A stretch of DNA of 64,000 nucleotides from Microbacterium oleivorans (GTDB lineage Bacteria > Actinomycetota > Actinomycetes > Actinomycetales > Microbacteriaceae): contig NZ_JAMBOV010000001.1 in the NCBI RefSeq assembly GCF_023715745.1, positions 930,001-994,000 of the forward strand. The letters are read 5' to 3'. The first letter of the stretch is position 1; each line of letters starts with the position of its first letter. The notes beneath the pieces were generated by a model. It was given only the letters and a program-made list of their open reading frames with translations, searched no databases and had not been told where the DNA came from. The position numbers and the translations under genes were made by a program. Below are positions 7,677 to 15,704 of the stretch, one piece after another.

Positions 7677-8869
7677 TCGACCTCGAGCGGCTCCTGCGGG
7701 GGTCGCTCGAGGTCGGGCACGTGCTGCAGGTTCACGCGCACGCGGTACCAGAGCGAACTCGACCCGCGCATGCCGTCGACGAGGACATCGGCGGGGGAGA
7801 GGCGTCGCACGACGTCCGGATGCCGCTCCTTCCACCGGTGTAGGCCGGCAAGGGCCTCCTCCTTGGTGGCGGCGCGCGAGATCTCGACGAGCGGCATCGT
7901 CGACTGCCGCCGCCCCGTCCCGTCGCCGCCCCGGGGCGCCTTCTCCGCAGGCCCCAGGCGTTCGGCCAGGTCGAGCAGCCGGTCGAGCGATCCCGGGGCT
8001 TCGTCGATGCCCGCGTGCGCGTCGCCGCGCTCGGCGAACAGCCTCGGGACGGTGCGCACCGTGAAGGCCTCGGGGCGGACGTCTCGCAGCTCGTCCCACT
8101 CGATCGGCATCGACACCCGCGCGTCGGGGAGCGGACGGACCGAGTACGCCGACGCCACGGTCCGGTCCTTCGCGTTCTGGTTGAAGTCGACGAACACGCT
8201 CTCGCCGCGCTCCTCCTTCCACCAGTGCGCGGTCGCGAGGCCGGGCGCCCGGTTCTCGACCTCCCGCGCGAACGCTTGGGCGGCGAGCCGCACCTGCGGG
8301 TAGTCGTGCGCGCGGTCGGTGCGGACCAGGATGTGGATGCCGCGCGACCCCGACGTCTTCGGCCAGCCGACGAGTCCCACGTCGGCGAGCACGTCGCGTG
8401 CGATGAACGCGACGTCGACGATCTGCGACCACTCCACGCCGGGCATCGGATCGAGGTCGATGCGCAGCTCGTCCGGGTGGTCGAGGTCGTCCGCGCGGAC
8501 CGGATGCGGATTCAGATCGAGGCATCCGAGCCCCACCGCCCACACGAGGCCCGCGGCATCACGGATCACCGCTTCTTCGGCGCTCGTCCCCGAGGCGTAG
8601 TGCAGCGTGGCCGATGACACGAAATCCGGGCGATTCTCGGGGACGCGCTTCTGGAAGAACGCCTCCTGGCCGATGCCCTTCACGAACCGCTTCAGCACCA
8701 TCGGCCGATTCGCCGCGCCCCGCAGGGCGCCATCGGCCACCGCGAGGTAGTAGTCGGCGAGGTCCCGCTTCGTGATGCCGGGTTCGGGGAAGACCACCTT
8801 GTCGGGGCTCGACAGCCGAACCTCGTGTCCGTCGACCTCGAGCGTGACCGCGTCGTCCTTCTTCGCCAT
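7637..8869 (-). CDS. LigD-type DNA polymerase/primase domain protein
   Basis: Stand-alone polymerase domain of the bacterial end-joining ligase LigD, 410 residues. The archaeo-eukaryotic primase core is intact: RIDLD gives metal-binding Asp138 and Asp140, and VFVDFN gives Asp228; SGSRGIHI near 173-180 is the usual nucleotide-binding segment. A C-terminal stretch of about 100 residues follows, with no ligase or nuclease motif. No Ku or ligase gene is in the window. The family inserts ribonucleotides at broken ends during repair. TAGACC six bases before the ATG suggests a leaderless mRNA. The 3' end overlaps the convergent efflux gene by 40 bases. Confidence 0.85.
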   Translation of the reverse strand: MAKKDDAVTLEVDGHEVRLSSPDKVVFPEPGITKRDLADYYLAVADGALRGAANRPMVLKRFVKGIGQEAFFQKRVPENRPDFVSSATLHYASGTSAEEAVIRDAAGLVWAVGLGCLDLNPHPVRADDLDHPDELRIDLDPMPGVEWSQIVDVAFIARDVLADVGLVGWPKTSGSRGIHILVRTDRAHDYPQVRLAAQAFAREVENRAPGLATAHWWKEERGESVFVDFNQNAKDRTVASAYSVRPLPDARVSMPIEWDELRDVRPEAFTVRTVPRLFAERGDAHAGIDEAPGSLDRLLDLAERLGPAEKAPRGGDGTGRRQSTMPLVEISRAATKEEALAGLHRWKERHPDVVRRLSPADVLVDGMRGSSSLWYRVRVNLQHVPDLERPPQEPLEVDYDPWTRSAGRDS

Positions 8870-8875
8870 GCGCCC

Positions 8876-8881
8876 GGTCTA
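8876..8881 (-). promoter_or_regulatory. -10-like box of the ligD-type gene
   Basis: TAGACC on the minus strand, six bases before the ATG at 8869; the last base departs from TANNNT. It is the leaderless spacing seen repeatedly in this window. Confidence 0.4.
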
Positions 8882-8971
8882 CCCGTTCGGTCGCGGGGTC
8901 GCCACGGGGTTGCGCCCGGACGGGGTGTCTACGATCGGAAGGTCCTGTCCGGCATCCTTCCTGGAGGTCCC

Positions 8972-10267
8972 ATGTCCACGCCCGTGTCCGGCACGGCCGC
9001 ACTCGACCACGCCGCCGACCTGGCCGACTTCGTCGCTGCGTCGCCGTCCAGCTACCACGCCGCCGCGGAGGTCGCCCGTCGGCTGCGCGAGGCCGGCTTC
9101 ATCGAGCTCGACGAGCGCGACGCGTGGCCGGCGCAGCCGGGCGGCCGGTTCCTCGTCGTCCGGGACGGCGCGGTCCTCGCCTGGATCGTCCCCCCGGGAG
9201 CGGATGCCGCGACCGGCGTCCACGTCTTCGGGGCGCACAGCGACTCTCCGGCTCTCAAGCTGAAGCCGCGGCCGACCACCGGAAGCCACGGCTGGCTCCA
9301 GGCCGGCGTCGAGGTCTACGGCGGTCCGCTGCTGAACTCGTGGCTCGACCGCGAATTGCGCCTCGCGGGCCGCCTCGTCCTCGACGACGGCACGAGCGTC
9401 CTCGCGGCGACCGGCCCGCTGCTGCGCCTCCCGCAGCTCGCGATCCACCTCGACCGCGAGGCGAACGACGGCCTCGCGCTCGATCGGCAGCGCCAGACCC
9501 AGCCGGTCTGGGGGCTCGGCGACGCCGAAGCCGCCGACCTGCTCGCCGAGCTCGCTGCGCAGGCCGGTGTCGATGCGAACCGCATCCGCGGGTACGACGT
9601 CGTGACGGCGGACGCCGCTCGCGGCGCCGTCTTCGGCAAGGACGACGCGTTCTTCGCCTCGGGCCGCCTCGATGACCTCGCTTCGGTGCACGCCGGTGTC
9701 GTGGCACTGGCGCGCGCAGCCGAGGCGTTCGACGGGGAGCGCATCGCGATGCTCGCCGTCTTCGACCACGAGGAGGTCGGGTCCGCGACCCGGTCGGGTG
9801 CGGCGGGTCCGTTCCTGGCCGACGTGCTCGAACGCGTCCAGCTGAGTCTGGGCGCCGATCGCGAGCAGCAGCTGCGTGCGCTCGCCTCATCGTGGTGCGT
9901 CTCGAGCGATGTCGGCCATGCCGTGCACCCGAACTACGCCGAGAAGCACGACCCCGTCGTCCAGCCGAGACTCGGCTCGGGTCCGATCCTCAAGATCAAC
10001 GCCAACCAGCGGTACGCGACCGACGGCGCCGGTGCCGCCGCCTGGCACGGCTGGTGCGACGCCGCCGGAGTCGGCTCGCAGGAGTTCGTCTCGAACAACG
10101 CCGTCCCGTGCGGCTCGACGATCGGGCCGATCACGGCGACCCGGCTGGGTATCGCCACGGTCGACGTCGGCATCCCCATCCTGTCGATGCACTCGGCGCG
10201 GGAGCTCGCCGGCGTCAGCGACCTGCACGACCTCGCCCGCGTCGCCGAGGCGGTGTTCACCGCGTGA
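8972..10267 (+). CDS. M18 family aminopeptidase
   Basis: Cytoplasmic zinc metallopeptidase of 431 residues, the usual length for bacterial M18 enzymes; it removes N-terminal amino acids (often acidic in this family). Metal and catalytic motifs appear in order: AHSDSP (His89, Asp91), GRLDDLAS, the DHEEVGS acid pair, the SDVGHAVHP segment and a C-terminal SMHSARE histidine. CTGGAGG lies just before the ATG at 8972. A -10 TACGAT is at 8930-8935. The gene is followed at once by a long hairpin. It is monocistronic. Confidence 0.9.
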   Translation: MSTPVSGTAALDHAADLADFVAASPSSYHAAAEVARRLREAGFIELDERDAWPAQPGGRFLVVRDGAVLAWIVPPGADAATGVHVFGAHSDSPALKLKPRPTTGSHGWLQAGVEVYGGPLLNSWLDRELRLAGRLVLDDGTSVLAATGPLLRLPQLAIHLDREANDGLALDRQRQTQPVWGLGDAEAADLLAELAAQAGVDANRIRGYDVVTADAARGAVFGKDDAFFASGRLDDLASVHAGVVALARAAEAFDGERIAMLAVFDHEEVGSATRSGAAGPFLADVLERVQLSLGADREQQLRALASSWCVSSDVGHAVHPNYAEKHDPVVQPRLGSGPILKINANQRYATDGAGAAAWHGWCDAAGVGSQEFVSNNAVPCGSTIGPITATRLGIATVDVGIPILSMHSARELAGVSDLHDLARVAEAVFTA

Positions 10268-10272
10268 GACGA

Positions 10273-10320
10273 CGGATGCCGCGGGTCCGCCGACGAGGTG
10301 TCGGGGACCCGCGGCATCCG
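10273..10320. terminator. Bidirectional terminator hairpin
   Basis: Perfect 16-base arms (10273-10288 and 10305-10320) with CGGATGCC at the left tip and GGCATCCG at the right tip, and an inner CCGAC/GTCGG stem in the loop. It separates two convergent genes and can serve both. Confidence 0.8.
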
Positions 10321-10334
10321 GGGTCGCTGGCGGG

Positions 10335-11363
10335 TCAGTACCAGCCGCTGGACTGCGAGTGGCTCCACGCGCCGCAGGGGCTGCCGTAGCGGCCGTCGAT
10401 GTACCCGAGACCCCAGGCGATCTGCGTGGCGGGGTTCGTCTTCCAGTCGGAGCCGGCGCTGCCCATCTTGCTGCCGGGCAGGGCCTGCGGGATGCCGTAG
10501 GCGCCGCTCGAGGAGTTGTAGGCCTGGTAGTTCCAGTGCGACTCCTTGTTCCAGAGCGAGACGAGGCACGAGAACTGGTCGTCGCCCCAGCCGTAGCTGC
10601 CGATCATGCTCCGGGCCGTCGCCTGCGCGGCGCCCGCGGACGTGCCGGAGGCGGCACGCTTGGACGTCCCTGCGGAACTCGACGAGCTCGACGAGCTCGA
10701 GGAGGAGCTGGAAGAATTCGAACGCGCCTCGGCGGCGGCGGCGGCCTCCTCGGCGGCCTTCTTCTCAGCGGCGGCCTTGGCGGCAGCCTCTGCCTTGCGC
10801 TTCTCCTCGGCCAGGCGCTCCTTCTCCTTCTGGACCGCCGCATCGAGGCGGCCCTGCAGGGCGCCGGTCTGCTCGTTCACCTGGGCGACCTCCGCCTCGA
10901 CGGCGGCAGTCGCGTCCCGCGTGTCGAGAAGCAGCGGGAGAGCGGAGACGCTCTCGAGGTCCGAGACCGCCTGCGCCAGATCATCGGTCTCGACCGTCGT
11001 GTCCTTGGTGCCGACGTCGAGCTTCGACGCCGCGATGTCGGTCGTGACCTTCTTCGACGCGGCGACCGCGTCGTCGGCGCGGTCGAGAGTCGACTCGATC
11101 TGCGCGGCGGGCACCGAGGTCGCGACGCCCTCCGTCAGCGAATCGGGCAGGGCCTTCGTGAAGGAGGCCAGGGCGATCGCCGGCGTCGGCTCCGCCTGCG
11201 CGGTGGCGGGTGCCGGGGCCATCGCGGTGGCGCTCGCGGCGATGGCGAACGCGGTGGTCAACGTCGTGAGGACGAGGACCGGACGGCGCCGGAGCCGGCG
11301 GGCGGCGGCGCGTGTGGTGCGGATGGAGCGGCGGGTGGGGGTGGATGACGTGTCTGTAGGCAT
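10335..11363 (-). CDS. Secreted lysozyme-fold (transglycosylase-like) cell-wall protein
   Basis: Exported protein of 342 residues. A basic N-terminus and a hydrophobic segment (PVLVLTTLTTAFAIAASA) ending in Ala-rich sequence form a signal peptide or anchor. A charged, Lys/Glu/Ala-rich region follows, probably coiled coil, then a run of about 13 serines as a linker. The C-terminal 100 residues look like a lysozyme/SLT-type domain: WNKESHW places a likely catalytic Glu near residue 274, followed by GAYGIPQALPGSKM. It probably trims or remodels peptidoglycan. A GTG at 11432 could extend the start by 23 residues; ATG 11363 gives a more normal signal sequence. Tandem MtrA-like boxes lie about 100 bases upstream. 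Confidence 0.8.
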   Translation of the reverse strand: MPTDTSSTPTRRSIRTTRAAARRLRRRPVLVLTTLTTAFAIAASATAMAPAPATAQAEPTPAIALASFTKALPDSLTEGVATSVPAAQIESTLDRADDAVAASKKVTTDIAASKLDVGTKDTTVETDDLAQAVSDLESVSALPLLLDTRDATAAVEAEVAQVNEQTGALQGRLDAAVQKEKERLAEEKRKAEAAAKAAAEKKAAEEAAAAAEARSNSSSSSSSSSSSSSSAGTSKRAASGTSAGAAQATARSMIGSYGWGDDQFSCLVSLWNKESHWNYQAYNSSSGAYGIPQALPGSKMGSAGSDWKTNPATQIAWGLGYIDGRYGSPCGAWSHSQSSGWY

Positions 11364-11462
11364 GCAGAGAAAAAGGTTCCGTGTAGCGAGAACACGCTCC
11401 GACGGAGCGCGCGTGACCGTTCGGGCGGGCACGAGTCGCCCACTCTGGCCGACGTTCCTGAG

Positions 11463-11480
11463 CGTTACCCGAACGTTACC
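11463..11480 (-). promoter_or_regulatory. MtrA-like direct repeats upstream of wall hydrolase
   Basis: On the minus strand GGTAACG occurs twice, one helical turn apart (plus-strand CGTTACC at 11463-11469 and 11474-11480). A related GGTAAC in the opposite orientation is at 11532-11537. MtrA of actinobacteria is known to bind spaced GTAAC-type repeats in front of cell-wall hydrolase genes. The assignment here is inference. Confidence 0.5.
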
Positions 11481-11565
11481 TGGGCAACGCCCGCCCGGGC
11501 CGCCGGAGAAAAAGACCTGATCAACGTCGCTGGTAACTTCCTGACCCCGGGTCCGCCGTGCCCTG

Positions 11566-11579
11566 AACGATATATCGTT
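11566..11579. promoter_or_regulatory. Palindromic PadR operator candidate
   Basis: AACGATATATCGTT is a perfect 14-bp palindrome in an otherwise GC-rich region, 31 bases before the padR start codon. Self-repression through such AT-centred palindromes is usual for PadR regulators. Confidence 0.6.
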
Positions 11580-11609
11580 GGGTATCGGTCACCATCAGAA
11601 GGAGACAGC

Positions 11610-12221
11610 ATGAACAGCTCATTCGGCTCGCAGGGCTTCGGTTCGAGCGGCTTCGGCACCGGGGGGCGCGGTTTCGGATCCGGGGCGCAGGGCTTCGACC
11701 TCAGCGGTCTCGGCGCCAATCTCATGGAGGCGTTCGAACAGTTCCGCACCCAGTTCGACCAGCGCCCCGCATCGCCGAGGATGAGCCGCGGCGATGTCCG
11801 CACCGCCGTGCTCGCCCTCCTCGCAGAGAAGCCCATGCACGGCTACCAAATCATCCAGGAGATCGACACCCGCAGCGGTGGTTCATGGAAGCCCAGCGCC
11901 GGTTCGGTCTACCCGACCCTGCAGCTGCTCGCCGACGAGGGTCTGATCGTCGCCGAAGAGGCGAACGGGCGGAAGACCTATTCGCTGACGGACGCCGGTC
12001 GCATGGTCGCCGAGGAAGCCGCCGCATCCGCTCCGTGGGAGACCTCGGCGCCGCAGAAGGAGCGCTCGCACCGCGCGTCGGCTCTGCCGAAGGCGGGGGT
12101 CGAGCTGGCGCAGGCCGCGGCGCAGGTCGCGCGTTCGGGCTCGCCGGAGCAGGTCGCGCAGGCCGTCGAGATCCTCGATGAGGCCCGCCGCCGGCTCTAC
12201 GCCCTGCTCGCGCAGGGCTGA
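11610..12221 (+). CDS. PadR family transcriptional regulator
   Basis: Regulator of 203 residues. The first 50 residues are unusually Gly/Phe/Ser-rich (repeats of the GFG type). A winged helix of PadR type follows at roughly residues 54-125: AVLALLAEKPMHGYQII, GSVYPTLQLLADEGLI and the wing NGRKTYSLTDAG. The C-terminal part is Ala/Gln/Glu-rich and helical, probably for dimer formation. AGAAGGAGA gives a strong ribosome binding site. The stop is five bases before the GTG of the ABC1 kinase gene, so the two form an operon; a palindrome upstream is the likely operator. Confidence 0.88.
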   Translation: MNSSFGSQGFGSSGFGTGGRGFGSGAQGFDLSGLGANLMEAFEQFRTQFDQRPASPRMSRGDVRTAVLALLAEKPMHGYQIIQEIDTRSGGSWKPSAGSVYPTLQLLADEGLIVAEEANGRKTYSLTDAGRMVAEEAAASAPWETSAPQKERSHRASALPKAGVELAQAAAQVARSGSPEQVAQAVEILDEARRRLYALLAQG

Positions 12222-12226
12222 CCCGC

Positions 12227-13954
12227 GTGGCAGCACGGCGTCGGGGAGGCGACGACCTCCCCGACGGCCGCGACGCGCGAGCGCGCTATCGACGCATCCT
12301 CCGGTTCGCGGCGAGAGCCCTGATCGTCACGTGGTGGTTCGAGCTGTTCCTGCCGAGGATCGGCCTCGGCTGGATCGGTGTGCGCGGCCGATCGGCGCGC
12401 ATGCAGCGGATCGCCCGGCGGTTCCACGCGTTGGCGATCGACCTGGGCGGCCTCATGATCAAGGTCGGCCAGTTCATGTCGTCCCGGCTCGACGTGCTCC
12501 CGCCCGAGATCACCAAGGAGCTCGAGGGTCTGCAGGACGAGGTGCCCGCCGTGCCGTTCCCTCTCATCACGGCGGAGGCCGAGGAACAGCTCGGGGTCAC
12601 CCTCGATCGGGCGTTCGCCACGATGGAGACGGTGCCGGTCGCCGCGGCGTCCCTCGGCCAGGCGCATCGTGCCCGACTGTCCGCGGAGGACGCTCAGCTC
12701 ACCGGCCTGGACGGGGTCGTCGTGAAGGTGCAGCGCCCGGGCATCCAGGACATCGTCGACACCGACCTCGCGGCGCTGAGGCGTGTCGGTCGGTGGCTCA
12801 GCCACGTGCGCATCGTCTCGGACCGGGTCGACGCCCCGCAGCTCGTCGAGGAGTTCGCGGAGACGAGCCTGGAGGAGATCGACTACCTGCACGAGGCAGC
12901 GAACGGCGAACGATTCGCCGCCGACTTCGCGGGCGACCCCCGCGTGGGCGTCCCGGCCGTCGTCTGGGAGCGCACCTCCCGGCGCACCCTGACCCTCGAA
13001 GACGTCACCGCGATCAAGATCACCGACCACGAGTCTCTCCGGGCTGCGGGCATCGATCCCGCCGAGGTGGCGCAGGTGTTCGCCTCCGTCATGTTCGACC
13101 AGGTCTTCACGCACGGGTTCTTCCACGCCGACCCTCATCCGGGCAACATCTTCGTGACCCCGATGCAGCCGGCGGATGCCGCGGATCCTGCGACCCCGCC
13201 GTGGCGACTCACGTTCATCGACTTCGGGATGATGGGCGAGGTCCCGCCGAGCCTGCGCGCGGGTCTTCGTCGCTTGATGATCGCCGTCGCAGCACGGGAC
13301 GGCGTCGCTCTCGTGCAGAGCATCCGCGATGTGGGCGTCCTGCTGCCGAGCGCCGACACGAGCGAGCTCGAACGCGCCATGACCCAGTTGTTCGCCCGGT
13401 TCGGGGGGATGGGGTTCGCCGAGCTGCGAGAGGTGGATCCGCGTGAGTTCCGCGCCTTCGCGATCGAGTTCCAGGACGTCGTCCGGTCGCTGCCCTTCCA
13501 GCTGCCGGAGAACTTCCTCCTCATCGTGCGCGCCATGTCGCTCACGTCGGGCGTCTGCAGCGCGCTGGATCCGGCATTCAACCTGTGGGATGCGGTCGAG
13601 CCCTACGCGTCCCGCCTCGTGCGCGAGGAGGGGCGGAACGCCGTCACCGACGTGCTGCGTCGTGCCGTCACCTCCCTCACCACCGCCTCGCGCCTGCCCG
13701 GCCGTGTCGACGACCTGATCACCCGGGTGGAGGACCACCGCATCACGCTGCCCGACCCTGCGCTCGAGCGTCGCGTCGCGCGTCTCGAGCAGCTGGGCCG
13801 GCGGACCCTGTCGGGCATGCTGTTCGCCGGGCTCCTCGTCGGAGGCGCCGTGATCCGGCCGGACGATCCGGTTCTCGGCGGGGTCCTCATGACGGGGTCG
13901 CTCCTGCCGCTCGCGCACGCGGTGCTCGCGGGGGTGTTCGGCCGCCGCTGGTGA
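12227..13954 (+). CDS. ABC1/UbiB atypical kinase family protein
   Basis: Membrane-associated atypical kinase of 575 residues. Family motifs are present: KVGQFMSSR near residue 81, the Ala-rich loop ASLGQAHRA, VVVKVQRPG with the ATP-binding Lys, the HADPHPGN catalytic loop and DFGMMG for metal binding. Two hydrophobic segments close the protein. UbiB proteins support ubiquinone synthesis elsewhere; this lineage uses menaquinone, so the role here is open and may concern lipid or quinone handling. The GTG start is five bases after padR and has no clear Shine-Dalgarno, suggesting translational coupling. A later start is possible. Confidence 0.85.
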   Translation: MAARRRGGDDLPDGRDARARYRRILRFAARALIVTWWFELFLPRIGLGWIGVRGRSARMQRIARRFHALAIDLGGLMIKVGQFMSSRLDVLPPEITKELEGLQDEVPAVPFPLITAEAEEQLGVTLDRAFATMETVPVAAASLGQAHRARLSAEDAQLTGLDGVVVKVQRPGIQDIVDTDLAALRRVGRWLSHVRIVSDRVDAPQLVEEFAETSLEEIDYLHEAANGERFAADFAGDPRVGVPAVVWERTSRRTLTLEDVTAIKITDHESLRAAGIDPAEVAQVFASVMFDQVFTHGFFHADPHPGNIFVTPMQPADAADPATPPWRLTFIDFGMMGEVPPSLRAGLRRLMIAVAARDGVALVQSIRDVGVLLPSADTSELERAMTQLFARFGGMGFAELREVDPREFRAFAIEFQDVVRSLPFQLPENFLLIVRAMSLTSGVCSALDPAFNLWDAVEPYASRLVREEGRNAVTDVLRRAVTSLTTASRLPGRVDDLITRVEDHRITLPDPALERRVARLEQLGRRTLSGMLFAGLLVGGAVIRPDDPVLGGVLMTGSLLPLAHAVLAGVFGRRW

Positions 13955-13994
13955 GCCGCGCCGGTGAGCCGGGCTGGTGAGTCGGGTCGCCGCC

Positions 13995-14000
13995 TAGGAT
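13995..14000 (+). promoter_or_regulatory. -10 box for NYN-domain gene
   Basis: TAGGAT about 48 bases before the ATG, with GGAGGAGG later in the leader as the ribosome binding site. Confidence 0.4.
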
Positions 14001-14047
14001 GAGTCGGGCGCACCGGCCGGACGGCGGCGGCGCGCGGAGGAGGCGGC

Positions 14048-14605
14048 ATGGCCGGCAATCGCAGGACCTGGGTGCTCGTCGACGGCGAGAACATCGACGC
14101 GACCCTGGGCGGGTCGATCCTCGGACGGCGTCCGCAGCCCGACGAGCGTCCTCGGTGGGACCGGATCCTCTCCTTCGTCGCGGAACGCTGGAACCAGGAC
14201 GCGCGCGGCCTCTTCTTCCTCAACGCCTCCACCAACCTGCCGATGTCGTTCGTGCAGGCCCTCCTCGCCCTGGGCTACCAGCCCGTGCCGCTGTCGGGCG
14301 ACGCCGACGAGAAGGTCGTCGACCTCGCGATCCAGCGGACGCTGCGCGCCCTGCAGGACCACGGGGACGACGTCGTGCTCGTCAGCCACGACGGGGACTT
14401 CGTCGATGACCTCGGTGTCCTCGCCGACGGGTCGCGCCGCATCGGGGTGCTCGCGTTCGAGGAGTTCCGCAACGCCGGATTCGGGCAGATCCCCGGCATC
14501 CGCTTCTTCGATCTCGAGTACGACGCGGGCGCGTTCGATGCGCAGCTGCCCCGCGTGCGCATCATCCCGATCGACGAGTTCGACCCGGAGCAGTTCCTGC
14601 GCTGA
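14048..14605 (+). CDS. NYN (PIN-like) domain RNase-like protein
   Basis: 185 residues with a NYN/LabA-type PIN fold. The acidic residues expected for metal-dependent RNA cleavage are visible: VLVDGENID near residue 10, GDADEKVVDLAI near 80 and VSHDGDFVDDL near 115. The short C-terminal tail ends DEFDPEQFLR. No partner toxin, antitoxin or helicase is adjacent. GGAGGAGGCGGC precedes the ATG. RNA decay or processing is the likely role at family level; the target is unknown. Confidence 0.8.
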   Translation: MAGNRRTWVLVDGENIDATLGGSILGRRPQPDERPRWDRILSFVAERWNQDARGLFFLNASTNLPMSFVQALLALGYQPVPLSGDADEKVVDLAIQRTLRALQDHGDDVVLVSHDGDFVDDLGVLADGSRRIGVLAFEEFRNAGFGQIPGIRFFDLEYDAGAFDAQLPRVRIIPIDEFDPEQFLR

Positions 14606-14611
14606 GCGTGG

Positions 14612-15646
14612 TCAGGCGAAGCGGACCCAGTTCGCGCCGCGACCGGTCTCGTACCGACCTTGCAGGTGCAGGTCGGCGCCGTCGACGCGGTAGAGCGACA
14701 CCGACGTCGACTGCTCGCCGGCTGCGACGAGCAGCGTGCGGTCGTCGCTGACGGCGAACCCACGAGGCTGATCCTCGGTCACGACGAAGCCCGTCGGCTC
14801 CGAGAGCGAGCCGTCGGCGTCGATGCGGAGGGCCGCCAGCGTGCTCGCCGTCCGCTCCGACGCCCAGACCACGCCGTCGGTGAGGTGGATGTCGGCGCCC
14901 CAGACATAGTGGTTCTCGCGCGGATCCTCGTCGATGACGCTGTGGCGCAGCTTCTCAGCCGGGTCGTGCGCGGGAGTCGACGACAGCAGCTCGAGTGTCC
15001 CCGCCGCCGGGTCGCGACGGTAGCGCAGCACCTCGCCGGTGAACTCCGTCAGGACGTACACGGTCTCCTCGTCGTCGCTGAACGCGAGGTGACGCGGGCC
15101 GCTGCCGGTGGGCGCCGCCGCCGTACCCGGGTCCAGCGGGGCGAGGGAGAGGTCGTCGCCCAGGGCGCACTGCGCGATGAGATCGCTCTCCAGCGAGACG
15201 AAGTAGACGTGGCGGCCGTCGCCGCTCGCGAGCACCGAGTGCAGCCGCGGGAAGCGGAGCTCGGCGGCGGGCGGGCTGACCACTCCGTAGGCGTCGACGG
15301 CGCACACGATCCCGTACCCGCCGGAGTACGCCGCACCCAGCAGCACCGAACCGTCGCGCGTGAGGGCGAGGTAGTTCATCGCGCCGTCCGGCAGTGCCAC
15401 CCGCGTCAGCGGCGTGAGCTCACCCGTCTCACGATCGAGCGACAGGGTGAGGATGCCGGCATCCGGATTCTCGTCATCCGCTTTCACCGACGCGTAGACG
15501 AGGCCCCTCTCGGGATCGACGGCGAAGTTCGAGCAGCCGGTGGTCCCGGCGGTGACCGCGAGCCGGTCGAGACCGGCCTCCGTCACACGGAACGTGCTGA
15601 TCGACGATTCACCGGCATTGGCCACGAGCACGAGCGAAGGGGACAT
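14612..15646 (-). CDS. Lactonase family (6-phosphogluconolactonase-like) beta-propeller
   Basis: Seven-bladed propeller of 344 residues related to cycloisomerase-2/YbhE 6-phosphogluconolactonase, which hydrolyses 6-phosphogluconolactone in the pentose phosphate pathway. Repeating blade motifs are visible, for example DGAMNYLALTRDGS, SGPRHLAFSDDE and PRGFAVSDDRTLLVA. The frame is open to 15706, but the family start (SLVLVANAGESSISTF) and a TACGAT box six bases before the ATG at 15646 both favour the shorter form. It is divergent from tauE with separate promoters. The exact substrate among lactones is not certain. Confidence 0.8.
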   Translation of the reverse strand: MSPSLVLVANAGESSISTFRVTEAGLDRLAVTAGTTGCSNFAVDPERGLVYASVKADDENPDAGILTLSLDRETGELTPLTRVALPDGAMNYLALTRDGSVLLGAAYSGGYGIVCAVDAYGVVSPPAAELRFPRLHSVLASGDGRHVYFVSLESDLIAQCALGDDLSLAPLDPGTAAAPTGSGPRHLAFSDDEETVYVLTEFTGEVLRYRRDPAAGTLELLSSTPAHDPAEKLRHSVIDEDPRENHYVWGADIHLTDGVVWASERTASTLAALRIDADGSLSEPTGFVVTEDQPRGFAVSDDRTLLVAAGEQSTSVSLYRVDGADLHLQGRYETGRGANWVRFA

Positions 15647-15652
15647 ACCTCG

Positions 15653-15658
15653 ATCGTA
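15653..15658 (-). promoter_or_regulatory. -10 box of leaderless lactonase gene
   Basis: TACGAT on the minus strand, six bases before the ATG at 15646. It supports that start over the upstream ATG at 15706. Confidence 0.55.
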
Positions 15659-15692
15659 GGCCGCCCCGGCCGGGCGCTCCGCGGCCCGGGAG

Positions 15693-15698
15693 TAGGGT
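15693..15698 (+). promoter_or_regulatory. -10 box before the tauE leader mini-ORF
   Basis: TAGGGT, then six bases, then the ATG at 15705 of a nine-codon ORF. The spacing predicts a leaderless mRNA beginning at that ATG. Confidence 0.5.
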
Positions 15699-15704
15699 CG
15701 AGAC

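Noticed and set aside
10690-10720. Serine-codon run in the wall hydrolase as a sequencing artefact
   Set aside because: The frame stays open on both sides and Ser-rich linkers between coiled coil and catalytic domain are common in exported wall proteins.
11364-11565. Possible c-di-AMP (ydaO) riboswitch before the wall hydrolase
   Set aside because: Such riboswitches often precede this kind of gene, but I could not find the conserved core or paired helices in this leader; only the GGTAACG repeats and a short GCTCC hairpin are visible.
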